DNA from: UBA1672 sp050633285
GTDB lineage: Bacteria > Pseudomonadota > Alphaproteobacteria > Micavibrionales > Micavibrionaceae
Direction of reading: 5' to 3'
NCBI GenBank assembly: GCA_050633285.1
Contig: JBOEGG010000005.1
Coordinates: forward strand, 62,001-126,000
DNA: 64,000 nt
The position numbers were made by a program, and so were the translations under genes. Position 1 is the first letter of the stretch; every line of letters starts with the position of its first letter. This document shows, one piece after another, positions 17,696-27,401 of the stretch. The notes beneath the pieces were generated by a model. The model had not been told where the DNA came from. It searched no databases and saw nothing but the letters and a program-made list of their open reading frames with translations.

Positions 17696-18265
17696 ATGAT
17701 TTCTCTTATCGTTTTTTTATTTTGTGTATTCGTTGTTTTAGCTGTCGGAGCCCTTGCGGGATTGTCCGACTTACGCTCTATGACGATCCCGAATATATAT
17801 AGTGTCTATGTTATAGCTGCTTTTGTGGTAGCGTATTTAACCTTATTTCTAAGTGGAAATGATAATGTTTTTGGTTCTTTATCCTCACATCTTATTTCTG
17901 TATTTGGAGCTTTCGTCGTGACGTTTTGTTTGTTTGTGACAAAGGTTATTGGGGCAGGGGATTCAAAATTTGGCAGTGCATGTGCCTTGTGGGTAAGTGC
18001 GAAATATTTGCCGATCTTTTTATTTTTTATGGCGCTTGTCGGAGGGGTGCTCGGTGTTGTTGCACTTATCCTCAAGCGTAAGAAGCCCATTGAAAACCCT
18101 GTTGAGGGGAGTTGGGTTCATCAAGTTCAAAGCGGAGCTGATAAGGTTCCGTATGGTGTTGCAATCGCTTTTGGCATGCTAATTGCTTTTGTACATGCAG
18201 GGTACTTTTCTACTGATGTTCTGTCGTCTTTTTTGGCAGTGCATTCTTCGGGATCCGGTTCATGA
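17696..18265 (+). CDS. cpaA: Prepilin peptidase CpaA/TadV (A24 family)
   Basis: Inner-membrane aspartic peptidase that processes the Flp prepilin and TadE-like pseudopilins. The 189-residue product is polytopic. The first catalytic Asp lies in GLSDLRSMTIPN and the second in the GxGD motif (KVIGAGDSKFGSA). It lacks the N-terminal methylase domain, as expected of TadV/CpaA. The C-terminal ~50 residues are more hydrophilic, with a last hydrophobic segment. It lies between flp and cpaB, the usual order. Confidence 0.93.
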   Translation: MISLIVFLFCVFVVLAVGALAGLSDLRSMTIPNIYSVYVIAAFVVAYLTLFLSGNDNVFGSLSSHLISVFGAFVVTFCLFVTKVIGAGDSKFGSACALWVSAKYLPIFLFFMALVGGVLGVVALILKRKKPIENPVEGSWVHQVQSGADKVPYGVAIAFGMLIAFVHAGYFSTDVLSSFLAVHSSGSGS

Positions 18266-18367
18266 ATTATTAACGAACAAACTATACTATTGAGAGACGT
18301 ACAACTTTTCTGAGTAGTTTAATTCGTTTTATTTCTTTAACCACAATCCCAACGTCTGAGTTTTATC

Positions 18368-19333
18368 ATGAATATTTTAAGTCCTGAAATGGGGTCTAAA
18401 AAAATGAATAAAAATATACTTATAGTCCTAGGTGGGGCAATTCTGGCAGCTGTGCTGGTTGCTGTGCTTGTACAAGTTACATTGGGTGGGAAAACACCTG
18501 ATGATGGCGGGAATAAAGTTGAGGTATTGGTCGCGGCCAAAGTTATTAAGAAGGGGCGTGAACTTGAAGAAGGTGATCTTAAATGGGCCAAATGGTCTGA
18601 GGATACTGTTTTTCAAGGTGCAATAATTCGTAAAGATGAGCAGAAGGCGCATGACGTGCTAAAAGGGCGTCTGGAACGTAGTTTTGGTAAGGGGGAGGCT
18701 GTTGTTAAACGCGCTCTTATTAAGGCAAAAGGAAATACCGTTGAAGGTAGGCTGAAAGAAGGGGAGCGTGCAATATCCCTGAAGGTAAAAGCCGAGGATA
18801 TTGTTGCCGGTTTTATTACGCCGGGCACGTATGTTGATGTTATTTTGACATATGATCCGAAGTTGACCTTTACGAAGCAAAAAGGCCGTAATGCGGATAA
18901 CCGTATACAAGAAATGATGGATTTAAACCTTGTGCGACTTGCAACGGAAACAGTACTGCAAAATGTACGTGTTCTTGCGCTTGACCAGAAGGCTGAAGTT
19001 AAAAAGGATGATAAGGTTAAGGCCGGTAAAACGGTGACCTTGGCGGTGTTGGCGCGTGATGCGGAAAAGGTCGCCTTGGCTGCTGAGATGGGGCAAATCA
19101 CTCTTGCTATGCGTGGTGTTGGTGATGATAAGGTTATGGATGGCTTGCCAACCTTGACCGATGCGCGTCTGACATCTATTGATGATGAGATTTATACAGA
19201 ATACCTTAAAATTCGTCGTTCCGGAGCGGAGCAAACTGATGTTACTGCACCTGTGCCATTTGACGGCGGGGGATCGGCAACTACTCTTAAAATCTATAAT
19301 GGAGCGAATGTTCAAAAGGTAAAGGTACGATAG
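18368..19333 (+). CDS. cpaB: Flp pilus assembly protein CpaB/RcpC
   Basis: Periplasmic, membrane-anchored Tad component thought to interact with the secretin. The 321-residue product has an N-terminal membrane anchor (ILIVLGGAILAAVLVAVLVQVTL), a SAF domain from about residue 50 (EVLVAAKVIKKGRELEEGDLKW), and the RcpC/CpaB domain (RAISLKVKAEDIVAGFITPGTYVDVILTY). A second ATG at 18404, just before the anchor, could also be the start; neither has a strong ribosome site. It is the first gene of a run reaching tadC. Confidence 0.92.
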   Translation: MNILSPEMGSKKMNKNILIVLGGAILAAVLVAVLVQVTLGGKTPDDGGNKVEVLVAAKVIKKGRELEEGDLKWAKWSEDTVFQGAIIRKDEQKAHDVLKGRLERSFGKGEAVVKRALIKAKGNTVEGRLKEGERAISLKVKAEDIVAGFITPGTYVDVILTYDPKLTFTKQKGRNADNRIQEMMDLNLVRLATETVLQNVRVLALDQKAEVKKDDKVKAGKTVTLAVLARDAEKVALAAEMGQITLAMRGVGDDKVMDGLPTLTDARLTSIDDEIYTEYLKIRRSGAEQTDVTAPVPFDGGGSATTLKIYNGANVQKVKVR

Positions 19334-19398
19334 TCCTTTTACTGAGCAATTGCTTTTCACTGTGTACTTTATTTCTCTGTGTTTTTTGTAAGATTAAA

Positions 19399-20898
19399 AT
19401 GAAAGATAGAACCATGACAGGTTTATATAGACATTTATCGAGAACTTTAACGGCTGTGGCTATTATTGCGGCTGGGGGCTTATGTATTGGTTATGGTGTG
19501 GCTAATGCTTCGAAGGGGGATTTGATCTCTTTGAAGGAAAAGCAAGCTACTCTTGCACCGTTAAGCGTGACATTAGGGAAGGCAGAGATTGTAACTTTGC
19601 CGGATGGCGTGTCTGATGTTCTTGTGGCAAACCCAAGTGTGATTGATGTGCAAGCTGTTCAGGCGAGTAGATTGTATATTGTTGGTCTGAATATTGGTGA
19701 CACCAATATTATTGCATTGGATGCGAATGGTGATGTTTTAAAACGTTTAGATATTCATGTTTCTTATGATTTACAGGCAATACAAAGTCTTGTAGACAGA
19801 CTGTTCCCTAAAGAAAATGTGGAAATTGGTTCAATTCATGACCAAATATTATTGACTGGTTCTGTGTCTAACCCGGAAGTCGCGGGTAAGATTAGTAACT
19901 TGGTTGGGCATTATGTTAGTGACCTTCAGGATGAGAGTGCGTCAACAGATGAATTGATTGCGAATTTATTAGAGGTGCGCGGTGAGCAGCAAGTTATGCT
20001 GCAGGTTAAAATTGTTGAGGCAGAGCGCAACATTTTGAAGGAATTGGGCGTTGAAACGGCGGCGAATGATCCGAATGAATTGGCTGTGACAACATTATTT
20101 GGGAATACGCCGGGATCTGCACAAACTAATCATGGTAATGCGCTTAGTATTGCCGGTGGACAAGGGCTTGGTCTTTCACAAGATCCTATTGGAACGGCTG
20201 GTTTGATTTTAGATACTGGATTAAACGGTATCGGGACACTTGGGGTTTTCCTGAATGCGTTGGAAGAGGAGGATTTGCTTAATGTTTTGGCAGAGCCTAA
20301 CTTAACAGCCGTATCAGGTCAGCAGGCCGGGTTTTTAGCAGGGGGTGAGTTTCCTGTACCAACGGGTCGTGACCAATTTGGTAATATCACGATTGAATTT
20401 CGTGAGTTTGGTGTGTCTTTGAATTTCCGTCCTGTTGTTTTATCGGATCAGCGCATTAATTTGCAGCTTAATACCGAAGTGTCTTCGTTGGATAATTCAA
20501 ACGCAGTTGTGTTGGCAGATGTTACGGTTCCCGGGCTTGATATACGTCGTGCGGAGACAACGATTGAAATTCCAAGTGGCGGTAGCTTAATGATTGCAGG
20601 GCTTTTACAGTCTCAAACGACAGAAGGGCTTTCCGGTTTACCGGGGATTAGTAATACGCCTGTTCTTGGTGACCTTATTTCATCAGATAGTTTTCGACGC
20701 GAAGAGACGGAGCTTGTGGTTATTGTGACAGCTTATCTTGTTGAGCCATTTGCCGATAAAGCAAAATCTGATAAAATGCCAAAAGAAAATAATAGTGAGC
20801 TTTCTAAGATTTTTAAAACGAATATTCGTCGTACATTTGATCTGGAAGATGATGCAATATTTGCGAAGACCGGGTCATACGGCTATATGCTGGATTAA
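19399..20898 (+). CDS. cpaC: Tad pilus outer-membrane secretin CpaC/RcpA
   Basis: Forms the outer-membrane channel for the Flp pilus. The 499-residue product has a signal peptide (cleavage near VANAS, about residue 35) and a pilus N-terminal domain (LGKAEIVTLPDGVSDVLVANPSVIDV). A BON-like region follows, with the secretin core from about residue 190 (QVMLQVKIVEAERNILKELG) and the signature block VPGLDIRRAETTIEIPSGGSLMIAGLLQ. Length and order match CpaC. It is followed 18 bases later by cpaD. Confidence 0.95.
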   Translation: MKDRTMTGLYRHLSRTLTAVAIIAAGGLCIGYGVANASKGDLISLKEKQATLAPLSVTLGKAEIVTLPDGVSDVLVANPSVIDVQAVQASRLYIVGLNIGDTNIIALDANGDVLKRLDIHVSYDLQAIQSLVDRLFPKENVEIGSIHDQILLTGSVSNPEVAGKISNLVGHYVSDLQDESASTDELIANLLEVRGEQQVMLQVKIVEAERNILKELGVETAANDPNELAVTTLFGNTPGSAQTNHGNALSIAGGQGLGLSQDPIGTAGLILDTGLNGIGTLGVFLNALEEEDLLNVLAEPNLTAVSGQQAGFLAGGEFPVPTGRDQFGNITIEFREFGVSLNFRPVVLSDQRINLQLNTEVSSLDNSNAVVLADVTVPGLDIRRAETTIEIPSGGSLMIAGLLQSQTTEGLSGLPGISNTPVLGDLISSDSFRREETELVVIVTAYLVEPFADKAKSDKMPKENNSELSKIFKTNIRRTFDLEDDAIFAKTGSYGYMLD

Positions 20899-20916
20899 CG
20901 GTGAGGCAGGGACATA

Positions 20917-21597
20917 ATGAAGTTACGATTTAAAAGAACGTCAGGTGATAATCCGATGAAATATTTTCTTAATGCAGGTATGGCTTTTCTTTCACTCTCT
21001 TTGGTGGGGTGTAATTTATATGAGCCGACCAAGGTTACAGATAAGCGTGTGCAGGTGAGACAAGAATCCTTTATGGAGGATGTTGAAATTTCTCGTGTGG
21101 ATGATGCTTTTATTGCAGAAATTGCACGCCATTATACACGTCATGGTGAAGGTGCTATGGACCTTGTTTTGACATATGATCCACGCTCTTATCGTAATAC
21201 TGCGATGCAGGCAACAACGACAGTGTCGGATATTGCCGTAACGCTGCGTGATTATGGGGTAGAGGACATTAACCCGAATATTATGCCGGTAAAGGCTCTT
21301 GGTGATGTGCCACGTTTGTTGGTTTCATATCAGGGTTATACTGCGCATGCGCCGGATGATTGTGGTTTGATGGCCGGTTTGGATAAATCTGCGGGGGTTG
21401 GTTCTCAAAAAGATTATAAACTGGGTTGTTCTGTTGAAACTATGATCGCGCGTCAGGTATCACGTCCAGGTGATTTGCTTGGTAGGGAGAATACAGATTT
21501 GACAACAGAAGGGCGCGGTGCATCCAATATTGTTGATGGTTCGCGTTCAGGGACATTGAACCAGCCATTAGAAGGTGAGAGTGCTTCTGAGAACTAG
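20917..21597 (+). CDS. cpaD: Tad pilus lipoprotein CpaD
   Basis: Outer-membrane lipoprotein that usually accompanies the CpaC secretin. The 226-residue product has a signal peptide ending in the lipobox LVGC (Cys about residue 32). It then carries the CpaD domain (VDDAFIAEIARHYTRHGEGAMDLVLTYDPRS) and the typical C-terminal DDCGLMAG...LGCSVETMIARQVSRPGDLLG with two conserved Cys. The start at 20917 follows GAGGCAGGG; an internal ATG at 20956 would give a shorter signal peptide. Its position directly after cpaC is as expected. Confidence 0.92.
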   Translation: MKLRFKRTSGDNPMKYFLNAGMAFLSLSLVGCNLYEPTKVTDKRVQVRQESFMEDVEISRVDDAFIAEIARHYTRHGEGAMDLVLTYDPRSYRNTAMQATTTVSDIAVTLRDYGVEDINPNIMPVKALGDVPRLLVSYQGYTAHAPDDCGLMAGLDKSAGVGSQKDYKLGCSVETMIARQVSRPGDLLGRENTDLTTEGRGASNIVDGSRSGTLNQPLEGESASEN

Positions 21598-21709
21598 CAT
21601 TTACCATATCTCTTTAGGGGAATGTTAAGGGCAGAGTGCTAATGTATTCCTTAAGTATGAATTTTAAAGAGCAACTCCTGCCCGATCGGGCGAAGTACAG
21701 GTAAAACAG

Positions 21710-22954
21710 ATGAGCGAAGTAGAGCATCAGGAGACAGATATATTACTGCCGGGAGCGCGAATTGCACTTTTCTCGACGGATGCGGAGACGCGCTCTTCTT
21801 TAGAAGTTTTGCGGGATGATTGGCGTTATGCGCGTGTTCAAATTGATGCTCATGACGGTGATGTTGAAACGGCAATTAAATCGTGTGAGGCATCAGGCTC
21901 TCCAGATTTACTTATTATCCAAACAGACAAAATTGATGATGATTTTATTGGTCGTTTAGGCGCTTTATCCGAGTTTTGTGATGAAGATACTGCGGCAATT
22001 ATTATTGGGCCGGTGAATGATGTTTATTTGTACCGACAGCTTATTGAAATGGGTGTTAGTGACTATTTAGTGCGTCCAGTACAGCCGGATGTTATTTCCG
22101 GTGTTATTGCGAAGGCTCTTGTTAGTAGGCTTGGTGTGGCGGGTAGTCGTTTGATCGCTTTTGTTGGTGCAAAGGGCGGTGTTGGTGTATCTAGCATTGC
22201 ACAGACTAGCGCGTGGATATCTGCGGAAAAGTTAGGTCAAAAAACGGTATTGTTGGATGCATCAGGTGGTTGGTCATCTTTAAGCGTCGGGATGGGCTTT
22301 GATTCTTCTGCGACATTATATGAAGTATCGCGCGCGGTTGAAAACAGGAACGAGGACACGCTGAAGCGGATGTTCTACGAAGCCGATGAAAATTTAACAA
22401 TTTTGGCGACTGGTTCGGATGCGATGCTTGATCCGTCTTTACCTTCTGCAAATTATGAAGCTATTCTTGATCGTCTTATGTCTAAATCACCGATTGTTAT
22501 GGTTGATTTATCATGTAGTGATTCATCTCTTAAAAAAGCGGTGCTATCTCGTGCAAACCAGATTGTTCTGGTTACATCTCCAACAGTTACATCTCTGCGG
22601 TTTTCTCGTAGTTTGATTAAAGAAGTTTCAGATGTTAGGGGCGGTGATAAAGAGGCAATTTCTTTGGTTGTGAATAAAAAAGGGGCTGTTAAGGCTTTTG
22701 AGGTTTCTGAGGGTGATATTAAAGAGGCGTTGGAGTTTCAACCATCTGCAGTGATTGAGCATATGCCGTCACTATTTTTAAAATATGAGAGTGAGATTAA
22801 GGGGCTTCTGTCTGATAAGGATGGCGCAGCCGTGTTTGCCGAGCTATTACCTGTTTTGCAAAAATCCATTGTCGTCGATATGCAGAGTGATGAAGCAGAG
22901 GATAAGAATTCAGGCCTTTTGGGAGGCTTTTTAAATAAATTAACGACCAAATAA
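21710..22954 (+). CDS. cpaE: Pilus localisation ATPase CpaE/TadZ
   Basis: MinD/ParA-like protein that places the Tad machine at the pole. The 414-residue product has an atypical receiver-like N-terminal domain (to about residue 140, with YLVRPVQPDVI near its end). The ATPase-like domain follows. Its P-loop reads KGGVGVSS from residue 155, so the second P-loop Lys is replaced, a known trait of many CpaE/TadZ proteins. TVLLDASGGW replaces the usual Asp-rich switch. Activity as an ATPase is therefore doubtful. A 112-base gap separates it from cpaD, and cpaF follows after 33 bases. Confidence 0.92.
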   Translation: MSEVEHQETDILLPGARIALFSTDAETRSSLEVLRDDWRYARVQIDAHDGDVETAIKSCEASGSPDLLIIQTDKIDDDFIGRLGALSEFCDEDTAAIIIGPVNDVYLYRQLIEMGVSDYLVRPVQPDVISGVIAKALVSRLGVAGSRLIAFVGAKGGVGVSSIAQTSAWISAEKLGQKTVLLDASGGWSSLSVGMGFDSSATLYEVSRAVENRNEDTLKRMFYEADENLTILATGSDAMLDPSLPSANYEAILDRLMSKSPIVMVDLSCSDSSLKKAVLSRANQIVLVTSPTVTSLRFSRSLIKEVSDVRGGDKEAISLVVNKKGAVKAFEVSEGDIKEALEFQPSAVIEHMPSLFLKYESEIKGLLSDKDGAAVFAELLPVLQKSIVVDMQSDEAEDKNSGLLGGFLNKLTTK

Positions 22955-22987
22955 AGGGTACAGTTTCGCACAACTGTAAAAAATAAT

Positions 22988-24646
22988 ATGTTTGGTAAAA
23001 AGCAATCAACACCAGGCGCACCAAAAGTAAAAAAGGATGCGCCAAAAGTAACAATAGAAGAAACGGAAGGGAATACCTCTCCTGTTCCTGCGAAGAAGGT
23101 TGTTTCAGATATGCCTACCGTATCTGAGGAAAAACCTCTGGATAAACCTGTTGAAACCAATTCTAAAAGTAGCGTTTCTGCTCCTGTTGATAACTCAACG
23201 GAAGGGGACGATGTCGCGCATATGCTCGGTGACCTTGAGGCGGCTTTGGGGCAGGGTGATGGCGATGAAAATGATGATACGAAACCACTGAAATCTATGG
23301 ATGAAGACCCTGCATTGGATGATGGTGGTAAAGAGATGGCACAGGATGATGAGGATGCAGAAGATTCTGTGACCTCTTTGCGTTTACAACGTTGCCGCAA
23401 TCGTATTTGGTTGGATTTACGCGATGGAATTGACCTTAAGGCCTTGGCGCGTATGGATGGGCAGGCCGCACGTGATGAGGTTTATTCTGCGGTTGAAGAA
23501 ATTGCGCGTTTTCGTAATCTTGATTTAACGCCTTCGGAGCTTGAGCGCATTGGTAAAGAATGTGCCGATGATATGCTTGGGTTTGGCCCTTTGGAAGAGT
23601 TGCTGGAACGTGATGATATTGCCGATATTATGATTAACGGGCCTGATGTTACCTATATCGAAGTTGATGGTAAGATTGAGCGTACTCATGTTAATTTTCG
23701 GGATAATCAGCACTTAACCACGATTTGTCAGCGTATTGTGGGGGCGATTGGACGTCGTGTTGATGAGGCTTCGCCTATTTGTGATGCGCGTTTGGCTGAT
23801 GGCTCGCGTGTGAATGTTATTATTCCGCCTTTGGCAGTGGATGGTGCGTGTATGACCATTCGTAAGTTTAAGAAAGATAAACTTACACTTGAGAACCTTA
23901 TGGAATTTGGATCAATGAGCCCGTCATGTGCGAAGTTGATTATGGCGATTGGGCGTTGTCGCGTGAATGTTCTTGTATCAGGTGGTACAGGTTCGGGTAA
24001 AACAACGATGTTGAATTGTTTGACGCGTTATATTGAGCCGGGCGAGCGTATTGTGACGTGTGAAGATGCTTGTGAGCTGCAATTACAGCAACCGCATGTG
24101 GTGCGTTTGGAAACACGTCCGCCAAACCTTGAGGGAGTTGGTGAGATTACGATGCGTGATCTTGTCAAAAACTGTCTTCGTATGCGTCCTGAACGTATTA
24201 TCGTTGGTGAGGTTCGTGGGCCTGAGGCTTTTGATTTATTGCAGGCGATGAATACCGGTCATGATGGCTCTATGGGAACTGTGCACGCAAACAATCCGCG
24301 TGAGGCGGTTTCTCGTATGGAGAATATGATTGCCATGGGTGGTTTGAACTTGCCTACGATTGCGGTGCGTGAACAAATTGCAGGAGCGGTGCAGGTTATT
24401 ATTCAGGTGCAACGCTTGCGTGATGGTTCACGTAAAACAACGCATGTGACGGAAATCACCGGTATGGAAGGTGAGGTTGTCACTATGCAGGATCTATTCT
24501 CATTAGATATTCTTGGTGAAGATGAGGATGGTAAGCTTGTCACAAAACAAAAATCATCCGGTTTGCGTCCTAAGTTCTTTGACCTTGCACGTCAATATGG
24601 TGTTGCAGATATGGTCATGGATGCAATGGAAGAAGCATATGGGTAA
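22988..24646 (+). CDS. cpaF: Tad pilus assembly ATPase CpaF/TadA
   Basis: Hexameric secretion ATPase that powers Flp pilus assembly. The 552-residue product has an unusually long acidic, Ser/Lys-rich N-terminal region (residues 1-125) with no visible fold. The CpaF core follows, starting near RNRIWLDLRDGIDLKALARM. Walker A GGTGSGKTT is at residues 332-340. The Asp/His boxes show IIVGEVRGPEAFDLLQAMNTGHDGSMGTVHANN, and the core ends normally. The extended N-terminus may bind CpaE or other partners; that is inference. Confidence 0.96.
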   Translation: MFGKKQSTPGAPKVKKDAPKVTIEETEGNTSPVPAKKVVSDMPTVSEEKPLDKPVETNSKSSVSAPVDNSTEGDDVAHMLGDLEAALGQGDGDENDDTKPLKSMDEDPALDDGGKEMAQDDEDAEDSVTSLRLQRCRNRIWLDLRDGIDLKALARMDGQAARDEVYSAVEEIARFRNLDLTPSELERIGKECADDMLGFGPLEELLERDDIADIMINGPDVTYIEVDGKIERTHVNFRDNQHLTTICQRIVGAIGRRVDEASPICDARLADGSRVNVIIPPLAVDGACMTIRKFKKDKLTLENLMEFGSMSPSCAKLIMAIGRCRVNVLVSGGTGSGKTTMLNCLTRYIEPGERIVTCEDACELQLQQPHVVRLETRPPNLEGVGEITMRDLVKNCLRMRPERIIVGEVRGPEAFDLLQAMNTGHDGSMGTVHANNPREAVSRMENMIAMGGLNLPTIAVREQIAGAVQVIIQVQRLRDGSRKTTHVTEITGMEGEVVTMQDLFSLDILGEDEDGKLVTKQKSSGLRPKFFDLARQYGVADMVMDAMEEAYG

Positions 24647-24664
24647 GAGATATAGGGAGACGTC

Positions 24665-25642
24665 ATGACAATCTTACAGATTGTTCTTATTGCTGCTATT
24701 GCCTTTATTCTGTTTGGGTTAATTCTCTTTTTAGCGATGGGTTCCGGCTCAAAACAAAAGAAAAAGAATATTGACCTTATTCGTGGAAAAAACAGTGAAA
24801 CATATGTGGATGAAAAAGATCTGCAAAGTAAACGGCGTGCAGAAATTGCCAAAAAACTCAAGGCGAACAAAGAGAATGATGGCAAAAATTCTGATGATAA
24901 AGTCTCTTTGCAATTGAAGTTAATGCAGGCAGGGCTGAAAACGACCCCTGTTCATTTTTGGTTTATATCTGCTGTTTGTGGTGTATCCTTCGCATTATTG
25001 GCTAAAATAATGGCCTTTTCGGGCATGTTCATTATATTTGTTGGAATTATTGGTTTGTTAGGCCTGCCACGCTTTATTTTAAAGAAGATGATAGCGCGTC
25101 GTCAGAAAAAGTTCTTACAAGAATTTGCCGATGCTTTGGAGGCTGTTGTGCGTTTGTTAAAGGCGGGGATGCCTGTTGCAGAAGCTGTTGCAATGATTAG
25201 TAAGGAATTTGATGGACCTGTGGGAGAGGAGATGTCAATTGTTTATGATAAGCAAAAGATTGGTATTCCACTTCATGAAGCTGCATTTGAGGGCACGTTG
25301 CGTATGCCTTTGCCGGAGATGCAGATGTTTGCTACGGGGCTTGCCATTCAGGCACAAACAGGTTCTAGCCTTTCTGACGTTCTCATGAATTTAGCGGGTG
25401 TTATTCGGGCACGTTTTCGTTTGAAACGTAAAATTATGGCATTGTCATCAGAAGCAATTGCATCGGCCAGTATTATTGCCGCATTACCACCTTTTGTGGC
25501 ATCCGGTTTGTGGCTTGTTAATCCCGATTATCTGGAGCCTTTATTCATTACAGATACAGGAAAGTACCTTTTGATGGGTGCGGCATGTTGGATGTCATTG
25601 GGGATTTTTATTATGAAACAAATGATTAACTTTAAAATATAG
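24665..25642 (+). CDS. tadB: Tad pilus inner-membrane platform protein TadB
   Basis: Inner-membrane T2SSF-domain protein that forms the assembly platform with TadC. The 325-residue product has an N-terminal membrane helix, a cytosolic Lys-rich linker, and two hydrophobic segments around residues 95-145. The T2SSF domain (FADALEAVVRLLKAGMPVAEAVAMISKEF) comes next, with the final membrane segments after residue 265. It starts 18 bases after cpaF and ends 11 bases before tadC. Confidence 0.93.
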   Translation: MTILQIVLIAAIAFILFGLILFLAMGSGSKQKKKNIDLIRGKNSETYVDEKDLQSKRRAEIAKKLKANKENDGKNSDDKVSLQLKLMQAGLKTTPVHFWFISAVCGVSFALLAKIMAFSGMFIIFVGIIGLLGLPRFILKKMIARRQKKFLQEFADALEAVVRLLKAGMPVAEAVAMISKEFDGPVGEEMSIVYDKQKIGIPLHEAAFEGTLRMPLPEMQMFATGLAIQAQTGSSLSDVLMNLAGVIRARFRLKRKIMALSSEAIASASIIAALPPFVASGLWLVNPDYLEPLFITDTGKYLLMGAACWMSLGIFIMKQMINFKI

Positions 25643-25653
25643 GGGCGGTCATA

Positions 25654-26601
25654 ATGGATAATGAAACACTTATTACGATTTTGGCGGCTTTAGGGGCGGG
25701 GCTATCTTTTGCCGCTTTTGCTATTCCTTTTTTGCAGAAGAATGAGCAAAAAGAGAAGCATAAATCTATTATCGAAAAACGTCGTAAAGATCTGTTTCAA
25801 GCCTCGCGTGAAGGGCAAAAAATTATTAAAGATGATAGTACATCTGCGCGTGATGATATTGCGATGTTTTATAAGTTTCAGAAACTTGCCGGGTCTATGG
25901 GGGATAAGGCGCGTGATAAAATGGTACAGGCAGGGATACGTAATCCGAAAGCACATATTAAATTTATGTTCTCACGGGTTGTTTTGCCGATTGTTATTGT
26001 TGCTTTGGCTACTTTCTTCTTCTCTGCTTTGGAGGAGGAAAAGCAGCCTTCTGATGCGTTGAAGCTCTGTGTTATCTTTGGTGGGGCTTTGTTTGGTTTT
26101 AAGTTACCGGATATTCTGGTTCAGAATATGATTATTAAGCGTCAGGAAGAATTTAATCTGGCCTTTCCTGACTCTTTGGACATGATGTTGATTTGTGTGC
26201 AAGGTGGAATTGGCTTAGAGCAAACTGTTGAGCGTGTTGCAAGTGAAATGGCCGGACAGTCGGAAGTTTTGGCGGAGGAGCTTGGTATTTTAAGTGCGGA
26301 GCTGGCGATGCTTAATGATCGTAGGCAGGCGTTGCAGGATTTTGCACGTCGTATGGGCGGAGGAGCAGGGAAGAGCTTTGCTACTGCGCTGATTCAGGCT
26401 GAGCAATATGGTACGTCTGTTTCGCAAGCAATGCGTGTTATGTCGGATGAGTTGCGTGACATGCGTATGGCCAAGGCAGAACAAAAAGCGGCGTCTTTGC
26501 CGCCTAAACTAACGGTTCCGATGATCCTGTTTTTCTTACCGGCTTTGTTTATTATTATTCTTGGCCCTGCGGGAATATCGATGTCGTCGTTGGGTGGGTA
26601 A
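25654..26601 (+). CDS. tadC: Tad pilus inner-membrane platform protein TadC
   Basis: Second T2SSF platform protein, 315 residues. It has an N-terminal membrane helix, two membrane segments at about residues 110-165, the T2SSF domain (FPDSLDMMLICVQGGIGLEQTVERVASEM), and a C-terminal pair ending LTVPMILFFLPALFIIILGPAGI, the usual TadC ending. A terminator at 26635-26672 closes the cpaB-tadC run. Confidence 0.93.
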   Translation: MDNETLITILAALGAGLSFAAFAIPFLQKNEQKEKHKSIIEKRRKDLFQASREGQKIIKDDSTSARDDIAMFYKFQKLAGSMGDKARDKMVQAGIRNPKAHIKFMFSRVVLPIVIVALATFFFSALEEEKQPSDALKLCVIFGGALFGFKLPDILVQNMIIKRQEEFNLAFPDSLDMMLICVQGGIGLEQTVERVASEMAGQSEVLAEELGILSAELAMLNDRRQALQDFARRMGGGAGKSFATALIQAEQYGTSVSQAMRVMSDELRDMRMAKAEQKAASLPPKLTVPMILFFLPALFIIILGPAGISMSSLGG

Positions 26602-26634
26602 TTTCTGTATTATATATGAATAAGTTTGTACATA

Positions 26635-26672
26635 AAAATACCCCGGCATTATTAAGGTGCCGGGGTATTTTT
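26635..26672. terminator. Intrinsic terminator between tadC and the convergent tadD-like gene
   Basis: AAAATACCCCGGCA pairs with TGCCGGGGTATTTT, flanked by A and T tracts, so it can serve both convergent units. Confidence 0.92.
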
Positions 26673-26691
26673 GAATTTTGTTTGATATGTC

Positions 26692-27369
26692 TTAACGTTC
26701 GTTCAAAGTACGTATGATCCGTAAGTTACGTTCAATCTCTATACGATCAGGAGAAAGAGCTTTTGCGCGTTCCAGTACTTCGATGGCCTCATCTATAAAT
26801 CCTTGCGTGGCCAAATTAAGAGCCAAATTGTTCATGATTGTTGTTGGATCACCTTTCCAGTATTCCAGACCTTTACGAAATGCACGCTCTGCTTCTGTAT
26901 GCATTTCTTTTGCGTCAAGCGCGATACCTAAATTTTGATAGGCTTGGTAATCTTCCGGGTTTTGTATGATGGCTTCTTTTGCATGATTTTCGGCAAATTC
27001 GTAGTTACCGAGGCCGAGTTGAATCATTGACATTTCTGTCTTCACGCCTGTTGCCGCGTCTGCTTCTTTTGCGAAGGGGGCGAGGATTAGGGATGCTCTG
27101 TTCAGGTAATTTGCCTGACGTAACCCTTGTGCATAAGCAAGGGCGTAGCGTGGGCTTGTGCTGTTGCGTTTATATTGTTTCTCAAGGGCAATGAGTGTTG
27201 CGTTTTGATCGCCGTTCTTAGAGGCTACAATTGCTGCTTTTTCAATTGCGGCGTCTAATCGTTGGCCTTTGTTTGATGTGGTTTCAGGTGTGCTTGTACC
27301 TGTTGTTTGACATGCTGCCAGTCCACCGGCTGCGATTATCAAGACCAGATAACGTGATAAAATTTTCAT
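26692..27369 (-). CDS. tadD: TadD-like TPR lipoprotein
   Basis: The 225-residue product has a lipoprotein signal (lipobox LAAC, Cys about residue 20). Tandem TPR-like helices fill the rest, such as AENHAKEAIIQNPEDYQAYQNLGIALDAKEMHTEAERAF-type repeats, with three to four units. TadD proteins of this layout are Tad pilus accessory lipoproteins, thought to help the secretin or its lipoprotein. It faces tadC across a shared terminator. The pilus N-domain gene lies 32 bases upstream on the same strand and probably shares its promoter. Confidence 0.85.
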   Translation of the reverse strand: MKILSRYLVLIIAAGGLAACQTTGTSTPETTSNKGQRLDAAIEKAAIVASKNGDQNATLIALEKQYKRNSTSPRYALAYAQGLRQANYLNRASLILAPFAKEADAATGVKTEMSMIQLGLGNYEFAENHAKEAIIQNPEDYQAYQNLGIALDAKEMHTEAERAFRKGLEYWKGDPTTIMNNLALNLATQGFIDEAIEVLERAKALSPDRIEIERNLRIIRTLNER

Positions 27370-27401
27370 GATGTGTGTGCCCTTTGTCTAATCTTTATTC
27401 G